A stretch of 64,000 nt of DNA from Oscillospiraceae bacterium (lineage in GTDB: Bacteria > Bacillota > Clostridia > Oscillospirales > Ruminococcaceae). Positions within the stretch are counted from its first letter, which is position 1. Each line of letters begins with the position of its first letter. Shown in pieces: positions 1 through 9,384 of the stretch. The stretch spans positions 45,847 to 109,846 of the forward strand of contig JAGAUA010000054.1 in assembly GCA_017847885.1 (NCBI GenBank), in the 5' to 3' direction. The translations under genes were made by a program, and so were the position numbers. Below the pieces are notes generated by a model. That model was not told where the DNA came from, did not search any database, and saw nothing but the letters and a program-made list of their open reading frames with translations.

Positions 1-1055
1 TCGCCGCACTCACGGTTACGGACATCATCAAGGGCGGCATTTATTGCGTTATACGCCGAATTGGATTTCGGCGCGGTCGCAAGAAGTATTACCGCGTTTG
101 CAAGGGGTATTCTCGCTTCGGGCAGACCAAGCTGCATTGCGCTGTCAACGCAGGCTTTGACTATAGGTATCGCCTGCGGATAGGCAAGACCCACGTCCTC
201 CGCGGCAATTACAAGAAGGCGGCGCGAAAGTGAGATTATGTCCCCTGCTTCGATAAGTCTTGCGGCATAGTGTATTGCGGCATTTTCGTCCGAGCCCCGT
301 ATCGACTTCTGCAATGCCGAGAGGATATCATAATGTGAATCCCCGTCGCGGTCGTAGCGCATATTGCTGCGCTGGGTAAGCACCTCGGCGGTTTCTGCTT
401 TTATTACTATCTCGCCCTCTGCGCTTGCGGCGGAAAGAACGCACAGCTCCGCGGTGTTGATGGATTTTCGCACATCTCCGCCGCAGCCTCTTGCAATATG
501 CTCCACAACGCCTTTTTCGACTTTTACCTTCACACCCAGTTCATCGGCAACGATACGAAACGCGCGGCTGATTGCAGGAGCAAGCTCCTCGGCGGTAACA
601 GGCTTAAACTCGAATACCGTTGAGCGGCTGATAATTGCGTTGTACACGTAAAAATACGGATTTTCGGTGGTTGAAGCAATAAGGGTTATCTGCCCGTTTT
701 CTATATATTCAAGCAAAGACTGCTGCTGCTTTTTGTTAAGATACTGTATCTCGTCCAAATAGAGCAGAACTCCGTTCATTCCGTCAATAGTGTTCGTATC
801 GGCGATAACGTCCTTTATATCGGAAATTGAAGCGGAGGTGCCGTTCAGTTTGTGCAGCTTCATATGTGCATTTTCGGCAATAATGCGTGCAACGGTGGTT
901 TTTCCCACGCCCGAACTGCCGTAGAAGATCATATTGGGTATCTTTCCGCTTTCGATTATACGGCGCAGAGGTTTTCCCTCGCCCAGCAGGTGGGACTGTC
1001 CCACAACGTCGTCCAGCGTTTTGGGGCGTATTCTGTCCGCAAGAGGTGCGGTCAT
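1..1055 (-). CDS. rarA: Replication-associated recombination protein A, AAA+ ATPase (3' end outside window)
   Basis: The reverse strand encodes a protein beginning MTAPLADRIRPKTLDDVVGQ, with a Walker A motif (GSSGVGKTT) near residue 50, Walker B LDEIQYLN, and a sensor-like STTENPYF, the pattern of the RarA/MgsA/WRNIP1 clamp-loader-like ATPases that act at stalled replication forks. Only the N-terminal 351 codons are present; the C-terminal tetramerisation part runs off the left edge. The start is the ATG at 1055, preceded by GGAAGGA. It lies downstream of glyA, separated by a hairpin. Family assignment is strong; the cellular role is from family knowledge. Confidence 0.93.
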   Translation of the reverse strand, partial: MTAPLADRIRPKTLDDVVGQSHLLGEGKPLRRIIESGKIPNMIFYGSSGVGKTTVARIIAENAHMKLHKLNGTSASISDIKDVIADTNTIDGMNGVLLYLDEIQYLNKKQQQSLLEYIENGQITLIASTTENPYFYVYNAIISRSTVFEFKPVTAEELAPAISRAFRIVADELGVKVKVEKGVVEHIARGCGGDVRKSINTAELCVLSAASAEGEIVIKAETAEVLTQRSNMRYDRDGDSHYDILSALQKSIRGSDENAAIHYAARLIEAGDIISLSRRLLVIAAEDVGLAYPQAIPIVKACVDSAMQLGLPEARIPLANAVILLATAPKSNSAYNAINAALDDVRNRECG

Positions 1056-1075
1056 AAAATCATTCCTTCCGCAGA

Positions 1076-1114
1076 AAAGCGGTGTGATAAGCATTTTCGC
1101 TGCCACACCGCTTT
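1076..1114 (-). terminator. Hairpin between glyA and rarA, probable weak terminator
   Basis: An 11-bp perfect inverted repeat (AAAGCGGTGTG / CACACCGCTTT) lies between the glyA stop and the rarA start. On the reverse strand the stem is followed by only a short T run before the rarA ribosome site, so it may terminate glyA only partly and let some transcripts continue into rarA. Confidence 0.55.
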
Positions 1115-1132
1115 AACATATCAAGTCAAATA

Positions 1133-2389
1133 TTACTCGTAAAGAGGATACTTAGCGCAGATAGCGTTTACGCCTGCACGAATCTCGTCTGCCTTGTTCT
1201 CAAAATCGGTTGCGCAAAGGTAGATATACTCCGCTATCTTGTCCATTTCTTCAACGCCGAGACCTCTTGTTGTAACGGCAGGTGTACCGATTCTTACGCC
1301 GCTTGTTACGAAAGGCTTTTCGGGGTCGTTGTGGATAGCGTTCTTGTTAACGGTGATGTAAACCTCGTCAAGACGGTGTTCAAGCTCCTTGCCTGTGATG
1401 TTGAAGGGACGAAGGTCAACGAGCATAAGGTGGTTGTCCGTACCGCCGGAAACAAGGTTAAAGCCTCTCTTGAGGAGACCTGCCGCAAGAGCCTGTGCGT
1501 TCTCAACGACCTTTCTGCCGTATTCCTTGAACTCGGGCTTGAGAGCCTCGCCGAAGCATACAGCCTTAGCAGCGATGGTATGCATGAGAGGTCCGCCCTG
1601 TGTACCGGGGAAAATTGCGGAATTTATCTTCTTTGCAAGAGCCTCGTCATTTGTGAGGATAAGACCGCCTCTGGGTCCACGGAGAGTCTTGTGGGTCGTT
1701 GTTGTTACAATGTCAGCATAAGGAACGGGAGACTGGTGCATACCTGCCGCAACAAGACCTGCGATGTGCGCCATATCTACCATAAGAAGCGCGCCCACGG
1801 ACTTTGCGATTTTGGAAAGTCTTTCAAAGTCAATTGCTCTGGGGTATGCGCTTGCGCCTGCTACGATAAGCTTGGGCTTGTGTTCCTCGGCAAGCTTCTG
1901 AACTGTGTCGTAGTTAATCATTTCGGTTTCGTCGTCAAGACCGTATGAAACGAAGTTAAAGTATTTACCGGAAATGTTAACGGGTGAGCCGTGTGTAAGG
2001 TGTCCGCCGTCGGCAAGGCTCATACCGAGAACCGTGTCGCCGGGGTTAAGTACCGCAACATAAACGGCTGTGTTAGCCTGTGCGCCCGAGTGGGGCTGAA
2101 CGTTTGCAAAGTTTGCGCCGAAAAGCTTCTTTGCGCGCTCGATTGCGATATTTTCAACAATATCAACGCACTCGCAGCCGCCGTAATAACGCTTTCCGGG
2201 ATAGCCCTCGGCATATTTATTTGTAAGCACCGAGCCCATTGCAGCCATTACTGCGGGGGAAACGAGGTTTTCGCTTGCGATAAGCTCAAGGTTTCTGCGC
2301 TGTCTTGCAAGCTCCTTTTTCATACCCTCGCCCACTTCGGGGTCAAGGGCTGCGACCAATCCTATTGTATCCATAATATCGTTGTACAT
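1133..2389 (-). CDS. glyA: Serine hydroxymethyltransferase
   Basis: Encodes a 418-residue PLP enzyme that interconverts serine and glycine with transfer of a one-carbon unit to tetrahydrofolate in the cytoplasm. Diagnostic segments are [13 protein letters not shown] near residue 38, [13 protein letters not shown], the PLP-lysine motif [14 protein letters not shown], and [14 protein letters not shown]. Length and order match bacterial GlyA. The ATG at 2389 has AAAGGAG upstream. It is a single gene with its own consensus promoter. Confidence 0.97.
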   Translation of the reverse strand: MYNDIMDTIGLVAALDPEVGEGMKKELARQRRNLELIASENLVSPAVMAAMGSVLTNKYAEGYPGKRYYGGCECVDIVENIAIERAKKLFGANFANVQPHSGAQANTAVYVAVLNPGDTVLGMSLADGGHLTHGSPVNISGKYFNFVSYGLDDETEMINYDTVQKLAEEHKPKLIVAGASAYPRAIDFERLSKIAKSVGALLMVDMAHIAGLVAAGMHQSPVPYADIVTTTTHKTLRGPRGGLILTNDEALAKKINSAIFPGTQGGPLMHTIAAKAVCFGEALKPEFKEYGRKVVENAQALAAGLLKRGFNLVSGGTDNHLMLVDLRPFNITGKELEHRLDEVYITVNKNAIHNDPEKPFVTSGVRIGTPAVTTRGLGVEEMDKIAEYIYLCATDFENKADEIRAGVNAICAKYPLYE

Positions 2390-2424
2390 GGCGATTACTC
2401 CTTTATAAAAAATATATTGATTTA

Positions 2425-2453
2425 ATTATACAACATTATGTCCCGAATTTCAA
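2425..2453 (-). promoter_or_regulatory. SigmaA-type promoter of glyA
   Basis: Reverse strand TTGAAA, 17-bp spacer, TATAAT, about 35 bp upstream of the glyA start. It is placed just after the glnN terminator, as expected for an independent glyA unit. Confidence 0.8.
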
Positions 2454-2464
2454 CTGTTTTACAC

Positions 2465-2501
2465 AAAAAACCGTCCGAAATTTGGGATATTCGGACGGTT
2501 T
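2465..2501 (-). terminator. Rho-independent terminator of glnN
   Basis: Perfect stem AACCGTCCGAA / TTCGGACGGTT followed on the reverse strand by TTTTTTG, directly after the glnN stop codon. Confidence 0.9.
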
Positions 2502-2519
2502 GACGCTTATGCACCAAAT

Positions 2520-4628
2520 TTACACTCTAAACAGCAGGTCTGCATATGTGGGGAACGGCCAAATCTTTTCGGGAGTAATGGTCTCCAGCTCATCAACAAG
2601 TGCCCTGAGCGCCTGCATTGCGGCAAAAATCTCATCACGGTAAAATCTTGCTATCGCCTCGCCGCCCTCGTAATTTTTCACATCAAGAAGCTTGTTGTCA
2701 AGAGCGTCCGTTGCTTCAAGAATACTGTTCGTCAGGCAGGAAGCCTTGTCGGCAAGCTTCTTTTCAGCCTCAAAGCTTATACCCATAGTATTTTTCGCAA
2801 CCATAGAATCGGCAAGAGTTTTGGTGAATTCAAGTCCTGCGGGAATTATCTGCTTTCTTGCCATATCAACCATTGTCAGCGCCTCGATGTTGATTATCTT
2901 GGAGTAGTTTTCCAGCAGGATTTCCTGTCTGGACTGAATCTCCGTTCTTGTAAGCACCTTGAATTCCTCAAATATTGCGACGTTTTTATCATCGGTATAG
3001 TGAGGAACAGCGTCTGCCGTGGAAGCAAGGTTGTGAAGTCCGCGCCTTGCCGCCTCTTCTATCCAGGATTCGTCGTAGCCGTTGCCGTTGAAGATGACCT
3101 GCTTGTTTTCCTTAATGGTTCTGATAAGCAGCTTGTTGAGGTCTGCAGCAAAATCCGTTGAGCCTTCAAGCTCGTCGGCAAACTCTTTAAGCACGTGCGC
3201 AACGCTTGTATTGATGATCATGTTTGTGCAGGCAATAGAATCGGAAGAACCCAACGCTCTGAACTCAAACTTGTTGCCCGTAAACGCAAAGGGTGAAGTC
3301 CTGTTGCGGTCTGTGGTATCCTTCGGGAAGTTTGGCAGCGCCTCAACGCCGATAACAAATTCCTTGTCCTTGTTCTCAGAGATCATCTTGCCTGTTTCAA
3401 GTGCATCAAGAATGGTTTCAAGCTCGTCGCCAAGGAATATGGATACGATCGCGGGAGGCGCTTCGTTTGCACCCAGACGGTGGTCGTTTCCTGCGGACGC
3501 AACAGAAATTCTCAGCAGGTCGGCATAGTCGTTTACCGCCTTGATTATTGCAACAAGGAATGTAAGGAACTGGATATTATCCTTGGGATTTGCACCGGGG
3601 TCAAGCAAATTCTGACCGTCGTTTGTGGAGATCGCCCAGTTGTTGTGCTTACCGGAGCCGTTTACTCCTGCAAAGGGCTTCTCGTGAAGCAGGCAGACAA
3701 GACCATGCTTGAGAGCGGTCTTCTTCATTATCTCCATGGTAAGAGCGTTCTGGTCTGCGGCAACGTTTGAGGTGGTGAAAACCGGCGCCATTTCATGCTG
3801 TGCTGGTGCAACCTCGTTATGCTTGGTTTTTGATGGTATGCCAAGCTTCCAAAGTTCCTCGTCCAGATCCTTCATGTATGCAGCAACGCGCTCTTTGATG
3901 TTGCCGAAGTAGTGATCCTCAAGCTCCTGACCCTTGGGAGCCTTTGCTCCGAAAAGAGTTCTTCCCGTAAAAATAAGGTCCTTGCGCTTGTCGTAAAGCT
4001 TCTTGTCAACAAGGAAATATTCCTGCTCTGCGCCAACTGTTGTGGTTGCTCTTGTTGCGGTGGTATTGCCGAAAAGTCTCAGCACTCTTATCGCCTGCTC
4101 GGAAATTACGTCCATTGAACGGAGAAGCGGTGTTTTCTTATCGAGAATCTCGCCCGTATAAGAGCAGAACGCCGTAGGGATATACAGCGAGCCGTCCTTG
4201 ACAAATGCGGGAGAAGTGGGGTCCCATGCGGTATAACCCCTTGCCTCAAAGGTCGCTCTCAAACCGCCCGACGGAAACGATGACGCGTCAGGCTCGCCCT
4301 TGATAAGCTCCTTACCCGAAAATTCCATGATGACCTTTCCGTCCTTTGTTGGGGAAATGAAGGAATCATGCTTTTCAGCGGTAACGCCTGTCATGGGGTG
4401 GAACCAGTGGGTATAGTGAGTCACTCCCTTTTCGACTGCCCATTCTCTCATTGCGGAGGCAATTACCTCGGCAACGTCGGGGTCGAGAGCTGTTCCCAAA
4501 CGCTGAGTTTTCAACAAAGCTTGATACACGTTTTTAGGAAGTCTTTTCTTCATGGTTTCTTCGTTAAAAACGTTGCAGCCGAAATAATCGGGAACGTACT
4601 TAACGCTTGCAGTAACATTTTCCGACAT
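2520..4628 (-). CDS. glnN: Glutamine synthetase type III
   Basis: A 702-residue type III glutamine synthetase, the large (about 700 aa) form typical of Bacteroidetes, cyanobacteria and many Clostridia; it makes glutamine from glutamate, ammonia and ATP. Both hallmark segments are visible: GVNGSGKHNNWAI near residue 325 and NDHRLGANEAPPAI near residue 382. The ATG at 4628 follows GTAAGGAGG. The gene stands alone between a strong hairpin on its 5' side and a terminator on its 3' side. It supplies glutamine used directly by the GatCAB amidotransferase encoded next door. No recognisable promoter lies between the upstream hairpin and the start. Confidence 0.96.
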   Translation of the reverse strand: MSENVTASVKYVPDYFGCNVFNEETMKKRLPKNVYQALLKTQRLGTALDPDVAEVIASAMREWAVEKGVTHYTHWFHPMTGVTAEKHDSFISPTKDGKVIMEFSGKELIKGEPDASSFPSGGLRATFEARGYTAWDPTSPAFVKDGSLYIPTAFCSYTGEILDKKTPLLRSMDVISEQAIRVLRLFGNTTATRATTTVGAEQEYFLVDKKLYDKRKDLIFTGRTLFGAKAPKGQELEDHYFGNIKERVAAYMKDLDEELWKLGIPSKTKHNEVAPAQHEMAPVFTTSNVAADQNALTMEIMKKTALKHGLVCLLHEKPFAGVNGSGKHNNWAISTNDGQNLLDPGANPKDNIQFLTFLVAIIKAVNDYADLLRISVASAGNDHRLGANEAPPAIVSIFLGDELETILDALETGKMISENKDKEFVIGVEALPNFPKDTTDRNRTSPFAFTGNKFEFRALGSSDSIACTNMIINTSVAHVLKEFADELEGSTDFAADLNKLLIRTIKENKQVIFNGNGYDESWIEEAARRGLHNLASTADAVPHYTDDKNVAIFEEFKVLTRTEIQSRQEILLENYSKIINIEALTMVDMARKQIIPAGLEFTKTLADSMVAKNTMGISFEAEKKLADKASCLTNSILEATDALDNKLLDVKNYEGGEAIARFYRDEIFAAMQALRALVDELETITPEKIWPFPTYADLLFRV

Positions 4629-4644
4629 AATAAATCCTCCTTAC

Positions 4645-4691
4645 AAAAAAAGCGCACTCCGTCAAGGGGCATTTTGCCCGTTGACGAAGCG
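4645..4691 (-). terminator. Strong hairpin with T run immediately upstream of glnN (terminator or attenuator)
   Basis: On the reverse strand a stem of about 16 bp (CTTCGTCAA ... TTGACGGAG at its core, extended by GGGC/GCCC, one C-C mismatch) is followed by GCTTTTTTTG. It ends only a few bases before the glnN ribosome site, about 35 bases after the aspS2 stop. It is certainly able to terminate the gatCAB-aspS2 transcript; because it sits at the glnN start it could also control glnN by read-through. I could not find the two-hexaloop layout of an ANTAR target. Confidence 0.8.
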
Positions 4692-4724
4692 CCGTTGCTT
4701 CAAAATTTCAATTATGGTATTCTT

Positions 4725-6041
4725 TTACGGAATAAGTCTGTTCAAATCTCTTGGGAACATAGAAGCCTGACGGATATTCTGCTGACCGAGAAGCTTCATT
4801 ACAAGACGCTCAAGACCGATACCCAGACCGCCGTGAGGAGGCAGACCGTACTTGTGTACTTCAAGATAAGACTTGAAATCCTCGGGGTCGAGACCCTGAG
4901 CCTTCATCTTCTCGATCTGCTCGTTGTAGTCGTGGATACGCTGACCGCCTGTTGTTATCTCAAGACCTCTGAAAAGCAGGTCGAACTTGCAAGCTGTTCT
5001 CGGGTCGTCCTTGTCGTTCATTGCATAGAACGGAGGCTTGGAGGACGGGAAATGGGTTACAAAAATAAATTCCGTACCGTAATTCTCCTTAGCATAGTTG
5101 CAGAGGAAAACCTCGTCCTCGGGTTCAAGGTCGAACTTATTCTTAGCCTTTGAGCCCTTGATAAGAGCAATTGCGTCTTCAAACTTTATCGAGGGAATTT
5201 CCGTAACCTCGGGAATATCAGCGCCGAGAATGTTTATCTCGTGAGCATAGTTTTCCTTAAGATACTGCATCATATAACGCAACATAGCGGTTTCCATGTT
5301 CATTACGTCGTACATATCGTTGATATAGCCCATCTCAAAGTCAAGACCGATATATTCGTTAAGGTGACGTGATGTTGCATGGCGCTCTGCACGGTAAACG
5401 GGGGCAATTTCAAATACTCTGTCGAAAAACGCAACCGCAGTCTGCTTGTAGAACTGAGGTGACTGATTGAGGAAAGCGTCCTTCTGGAAGTAATCCAGGT
5501 GGAAGATGTTAGCGCCGCCCTCTGCACCCTGAGCAACTATCTTCGGGGTATGGATCTCGGTAAACTTGTTGTCAAGCATAAATCTTCTGAACGCTTCGGC
5601 AACGCCCTCCTGGAACTTGAAGGTTGCTCTCTCGTAAGGGTTTCTGAGGGCAACGCTTCTGTTATCGAGGTTGATTTCCAGCGAACAGCCGATACGTCTC
5701 TTGGAAACGTGGAGGGGGTAATCCTCGGTAGGCTTCGACATAAGTTTTATCGTCTTTAAGGTAAGCTCAATGCCGTTGCGCGCGCGCTCTTCCTTTTTAA
5801 CAACAGCAGTTACCCTTACAAAGCAGCCCTCGCGGATATCGTCAAGGGAGTCCGCACATTCATCGGAAGAATACACCGACTGTATCACGTAGCGAGCAGT
5901 ACGCAATGCAACAAATGCAAAGCCGCTCATCTTTTTTACATTATGAACGCAGGCGCAAAGCTCTATTGTCTCGCCGACCTTGGAAAGCGCCTCGTCAAGG
6001 TCAAATTCTTCAAGCAGGTTTGTTCCGCCAATTTTTATCAT
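4725..6041 (-). CDS. aspS: Archaeal-type, probably non-discriminating aspartyl-tRNA synthetase
   Basis: A 438-residue class IIb synthetase without the GAD insertion of the usual bacterial AspRS. An OB-fold anticodon-binding domain (about residues 15-105) is followed by the class II core, with motif 2 in YRAERHATSRHLNEY and motif 3 in GLGIGLERLVMKLLGQ, ending FPRDLNRLIP as in archaeal AspRS rather than AsnRS. It is the last gene of gatC-gatA-gatB-aspS (26 bp after gatB). Archaeal-type AspRS enzymes linked to gatCAB in Clostridia usually charge tRNA-Asn with Asp as well, for amidation to Asn. Non-discrimination is inferred from type and context. Confidence 0.88.
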   Translation of the reverse strand: MIKIGGTNLLEEFDLDEALSKVGETIELCACVHNVKKMSGFAFVALRTARYVIQSVYSSDECADSLDDIREGCFVRVTAVVKKEERARNGIELTLKTIKLMSKPTEDYPLHVSKRRIGCSLEINLDNRSVALRNPYERATFKFQEGVAEAFRRFMLDNKFTEIHTPKIVAQGAEGGANIFHLDYFQKDAFLNQSPQFYKQTAVAFFDRVFEIAPVYRAERHATSRHLNEYIGLDFEMGYINDMYDVMNMETAMLRYMMQYLKENYAHEINILGADIPEVTEIPSIKFEDAIALIKGSKAKNKFDLEPEDEVFLCNYAKENYGTEFIFVTHFPSSKPPFYAMNDKDDPRTACKFDLLFRGLEITTGGQRIHDYNEQIEKMKAQGLDPEDFKSYLEVHKYGLPPHGGLGIGLERLVMKLLGQQNIRQASMFPRDLNRLIP

Positions 6042-6067
6042 TTGATTAACAACCTTTCTGACGTAAA

Positions 6068-7513
6068 TTAAAGGGATTTAAGCTTCTTTTCAAGCTCTTC
6101 CTTTATTACCTTTGGAGTACATACGCCCTTGAGCGCTTTGGTACACTGACCCATAAGGAAGCCGAATACCTTTTGATCGCCGCCTGCATACTGAGCAACA
6201 GCCTTGTCATTTGCAGCAAGAACTTCCTCAATGACCTCAAGTACCTTGCCCGTATCGTTGGTGATGAGCATACCCTCTGCCTTTGCGATATCCTCGGGGT
6301 CGCCGCCCTTTTCGCACATTGTACGGAACACGCTCTTTGCGTCGTTCTTGGAAACCTTGTCTGTATCAGCCATTTCAACCAGCTTTGCAAACTGCTCTGC
6401 CGTGAAAGGAAGATTTTCAAGTGAAACCTCGCCCAGATTGATACGTCTCATCATTTCGCCGATAAGGAAGTTGCACACCGACTTGGGGTTTGCGTATGCC
6501 TTTACAGCCGCATCAAAGAAGTCGGAGAGTATCTTCTGGTTTACGATGATTTTCGCATCGGTTTCGTTAAGACCGTCTGCAAGGTATCTTTCAAGGCGCT
6601 TATAGGGCATTTCGGGAAGCTTTGCACGGATAGCGTCAAGATCCTCATCGGTGAAGTTCACCTGAAGGATATCGGGCTCGGGGAAGTAACGGTAGTCGTG
6701 AGCGTCCTCCTTGGAACGCATGGACTTTGTTTCACCGCGGTTATCGTCAAAACGACGGGTCTCCTGAACAACGCGCTTGCCCATATCGAGAAGCTTGCTC
6801 TGACGGTATATCTCAAAGTCGATCGCGCGTCCGATAGCCTTGATAGAGTTAAGGTTCTTGATTTCGGCTCTTGTGCCGAATTCGGTATCGGTAGGCTTCA
6901 TGATGGAAATGTTTACGTCACATCTAAGAGAGCCCTGCTCCATTTTACAGTCGCACACGCCTGCATACTGAAGAAGAAGCGCGATTTTCTCAACGAAAGC
7001 CTTTGCCTCGTCTGCGGAACCGATGTCGGGTTCCGTTACGATCTCGATAAGAGGAATACCGCAGCGGTTGTAGTCTGCAAGGGATACACCGTTGAGGTCG
7101 TCGTGGATAAGCTTTCCTGCGTCCTCCTCAAGGTGGATACGGTTGATGCGGATATTCTTGGTTTTCTTTTCGCCGTCTACCTCGTATTCGATAGGCACAA
7201 GACCGTTTATGCACAGCGGAAGATTGAGCTGTGAGATCTGGTATGCCTTGGGAAGGTCGGGGTAGAAATAGTTCTTTCTGTCAAAAACAGAAAATTTGTT
7301 GATATCGCAGCCGAGAGCGAAGCCTGCCTTTACAGCATACTCAACGGCGGTCTGATTGATTATGGGGAGAGTACCGGGCATACCCGAACAAACGGGGCAG
7401 CATCGTGTATTTTTATCACCGCCGAATTCAGCGGAACAGGTGCAGAAAACCTTGGACTTTGTCAAAAGCTCTGCGTGGATCTCAAGACCGATTACAGGAA
7501 TATATGCAGACAT
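6068..7513 (-). CDS. gatB: Asp/Glu-tRNA amidotransferase subunit B
   Basis: A 481-residue GatB, the subunit that binds and phosphorylates misacylated Glu-tRNA-Gln or Asp-tRNA-Asn. Seen are the start IPVIGLEIHAELLTKSKVFC, two cysteine pairs for a zinc site (CTC and CCPVC, residues 24-42), the cradle segment LPKAYQISQLNLP, and a C-terminal helical/YqeY-like domain ending EKKLKSL. The ATG at 7513 is preceded by AAAAGGAG. It follows gatA by 18 bp and precedes aspS in one operon. Confidence 0.96.
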   Translation of the reverse strand: MSAYIPVIGLEIHAELLTKSKVFCTCSAEFGGDKNTRCCPVCSGMPGTLPIINQTAVEYAVKAGFALGCDINKFSVFDRKNYFYPDLPKAYQISQLNLPLCINGLVPIEYEVDGEKKTKNIRINRIHLEEDAGKLIHDDLNGVSLADYNRCGIPLIEIVTEPDIGSADEAKAFVEKIALLLQYAGVCDCKMEQGSLRCDVNISIMKPTDTEFGTRAEIKNLNSIKAIGRAIDFEIYRQSKLLDMGKRVVQETRRFDDNRGETKSMRSKEDAHDYRYFPEPDILQVNFTDEDLDAIRAKLPEMPYKRLERYLADGLNETDAKIIVNQKILSDFFDAAVKAYANPKSVCNFLIGEMMRRINLGEVSLENLPFTAEQFAKLVEMADTDKVSKNDAKSVFRTMCEKGGDPEDIAKAEGMLITNDTGKVLEVIEEVLAANDKAVAQYAGGDQKVFGFLMGQCTKALKGVCTPKVIKEELEKKLKSL

Positions 7514-7531
7514 TGTTTACTGCTCCTTTTC

Positions 7532-8983
7532 TTATATTTTTGCGGGTACATATACAAACTGCTTTTCGTAAGCGTCGGCAGCCTGAATGATCGTAGCCTC
7601 GTCCCAATGCTTGCCGATGAGCGACATACCTATCGGCATACCGTTTTTATCGTATCCGCAGGGAGTTGAAATTCCGGGAAGCGAAGCGATATTTACTGTT
7701 ACGGTGCAGATGTCCGCCTGATACATCTTTGCAGGGTCGGAGATATTTTCGTTTACGCCGTAAGCAACGGTAGGCGCAGTGGGCGTAAGTATAATGTCAC
7801 AGCTTTCAAAGATAGAAGCATACTCCTCGCGTATCTTCTGCTTGAGAGCCATTGCCTTTCCGTAGTAAGCGTCGTAATAACCGCTGGAAAGCGCATAGTT
7901 GCCAAGAAGAATTCTTCTCTTTACCTCATCGCCGAAGCCCTCGCTTCTGGAGTTGCAGATAAGGTCGTTATATGAATCGCCGATCTCGGAGCGGTGACCG
8001 TACTTAATGCCGTCATATCTTGAAAGGTTTGAGGAAGCCTCTGCGGAAGCAATGAGGTAGTACGCCGCAACTGCATATTTAAGAGACGGCATGGAGCAAT
8101 CAACAAGTACCGCACCCTGCTTTTCGTACCACTTTGCAGCCTCGGTAACGGCGTTTCTTACCTCGTCGTCGATACCCTCGGCGTAAAACTCCTTAGGAAG
8201 GGCAATTTTCATGCCTGCAATGCTCTGACCGATTTTTGCGGTAAAGTCGGGAACATCACGCTTTGCGCTTGTGCCGTCGTGATAATCGTAGCCCGATATC
8301 GCATTAAGGATAATTGCACAATCGTGAGCGTCCTTTGCGATAGGTCCGATCTGGTCGAGGGAGCTTGCGAATGCAACAAGTCCGTAACGGGAAACTCTGC
8401 CGTAGGTAGGCTTCAGACCCGTAACGCCGCAGAATGAAGCAGGCTGTCTGATAGATCCGCCCGTATCTGAGCCGAGAGCAGCCGCACAAAGCGAAGCGCT
8501 TACCGCAGCAGCAGAGCCGCCCGAGCTTCCGCCCGGAACTCTGTTCAGGTCATAGGGATTTCTGGTCTTTTTGAATGCCGATGTCTGCGTTGAACCGCCC
8601 ATTGCAAACTCGTCCATGGAAGCCTTTCCGAGCATAACTATATTGCTGCCGTTAAGCTTTTCCATAACTGTTGCATTGTAAGGCGGAACGAAATCCTCCA
8701 GCATTTTTGAAGCGCAGGTAGTCTTTACGCCGTCGGTGCAGATATTATCCTTTATTGCAAGAGGAATTCCTGTCAGTGCAGAAGCTTCTCCCCTGTCGAT
8801 AACAGCCTGTGCCTTTTCAGCAGCAGCCTTTGCCTCATCAGCAGTAACTGTGATAAAGCTTTCAAGCTTGCCGTCGATTTCGGTTATTCTTTTAAGATAT
8901 GCGTCGGTAAGCTCAGCTGCGGAAATTTCCTTTTTATCCAGCATAGCACGCATATCACGGATTTTCAATGCGGTAATGTCCAT
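7532..8983 (-). CDS. gatA: Asp/Glu-tRNA amidotransferase subunit A (glutaminase)
   Basis: A 483-residue amidase-signature protein that releases ammonia from glutamine for GatB. The Ser-cisSer-Lys catalytic set is visible: the lysine in PLAIKDNICTDG near residue 77, and the serines in GGSSGGSAAAVSASLC and GSDTGGSIRQPASFCG near residues 152-180. Length is typical. The ATG at 8983 has GGAAAGGATG upstream. It is transcribed from the gatC promoter and lies between gatC and gatB. Confidence 0.97.
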   Translation of the reverse strand: MDITALKIRDMRAMLDKKEISAAELTDAYLKRITEIDGKLESFITVTADEAKAAAEKAQAVIDRGEASALTGIPLAIKDNICTDGVKTTCASKMLEDFVPPYNATVMEKLNGSNIVMLGKASMDEFAMGGSTQTSAFKKTRNPYDLNRVPGGSSGGSAAAVSASLCAAALGSDTGGSIRQPASFCGVTGLKPTYGRVSRYGLVAFASSLDQIGPIAKDAHDCAIILNAISGYDYHDGTSAKRDVPDFTAKIGQSIAGMKIALPKEFYAEGIDDEVRNAVTEAAKWYEKQGAVLVDCSMPSLKYAVAAYYLIASAEASSNLSRYDGIKYGHRSEIGDSYNDLICNSRSEGFGDEVKRRILLGNYALSSGYYDAYYGKAMALKQKIREEYASIFESCDIILTPTAPTVAYGVNENISDPAKMYQADICTVTVNIASLPGISTPCGYDKNGMPIGMSLIGKHWDEATIIQAADAYEKQFVYVPAKI

Positions 8984-9033
8984 TAATTTACATCCTTTCC
9001 AAAGAGCATAAAACTCATTAAATATAGTACAGC

Positions 9034-9312
9034 TTACTCGACAACCTTCGGAACAACAAAGCAGTTTTCGCTCTTAACGGCGTTCTGCAAGATTTTTTCC
9101 GTGGGAAAGGATTCCATTGCGGTATCTTCTCTGAGACCGTTGAGATAAACATTGTGGTTATCCTTAAGCGGCTCGTAGGCAATGTCGATTTCCTTGATCG
9201 TATCCATAATTTCAATGATACTTGTCATATCGTTGGCAGCTTTTTCAAGTTCTTCATCTGTAAAGTTCAGTTTGCCAAGCTTTGACAGGTATTTAACCAT
9301 CTCCAAATCCAT
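9034..9312 (-). CDS. gatC: Asp/Glu-tRNA amidotransferase subunit C
   Basis: A 92-residue GatC, which stabilises the GatA-GatB complex by wrapping around their interface. It shows the family pattern: an N-terminal helix (VKYLSKLGKLNFTDEEL), a second helix (IIEIMDTIKEIDIA) and the conserved LREDTAMESFPTEKILQNA stretch ending VPKVVE. First gene of gatC-gatA-gatB-aspS; a TGAGGT ribosome site precedes the ATG at 9312. Confidence 0.94.
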   Translation of the reverse strand: MDLEMVKYLSKLGKLNFTDEELEKAANDMTSIIEIMDTIKEIDIAYEPLKDNHNVYLNGLREDTAMESFPTEKILQNAVKSENCFVVPKVVE

Positions 9313-9355
9313 ATTTATACCTCATTTCCATATGAAATCATATAATACAGAATAT

Positions 9356-9384
9356 ATTATATCACATTTGTCACGGCATTGCAA
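9356..9384 (-). promoter_or_regulatory. SigmaA-type promoter of gatCAB-aspS
   Basis: Reverse strand TTGCAA, 17-bp spacer, TATAAT, about 40 bp upstream of the gatC start and directly downstream of a terminator for the preceding operon. Confidence 0.78.

Noticed and set aside
1331..1948. Long open frames antisense to glyA and other genes
   Set aside because: Many long frames lie opposite to conserved genes because of codon bias; they lack ribosome sites and domain motifs.
4640..4724. ANTAR-type dual hairpin in the glnN leader
   Set aside because: Only one strong hairpin is present; its loop is about 3-5 bases instead of six with the required A and G, and no second hexaloop hairpin lies upstream.
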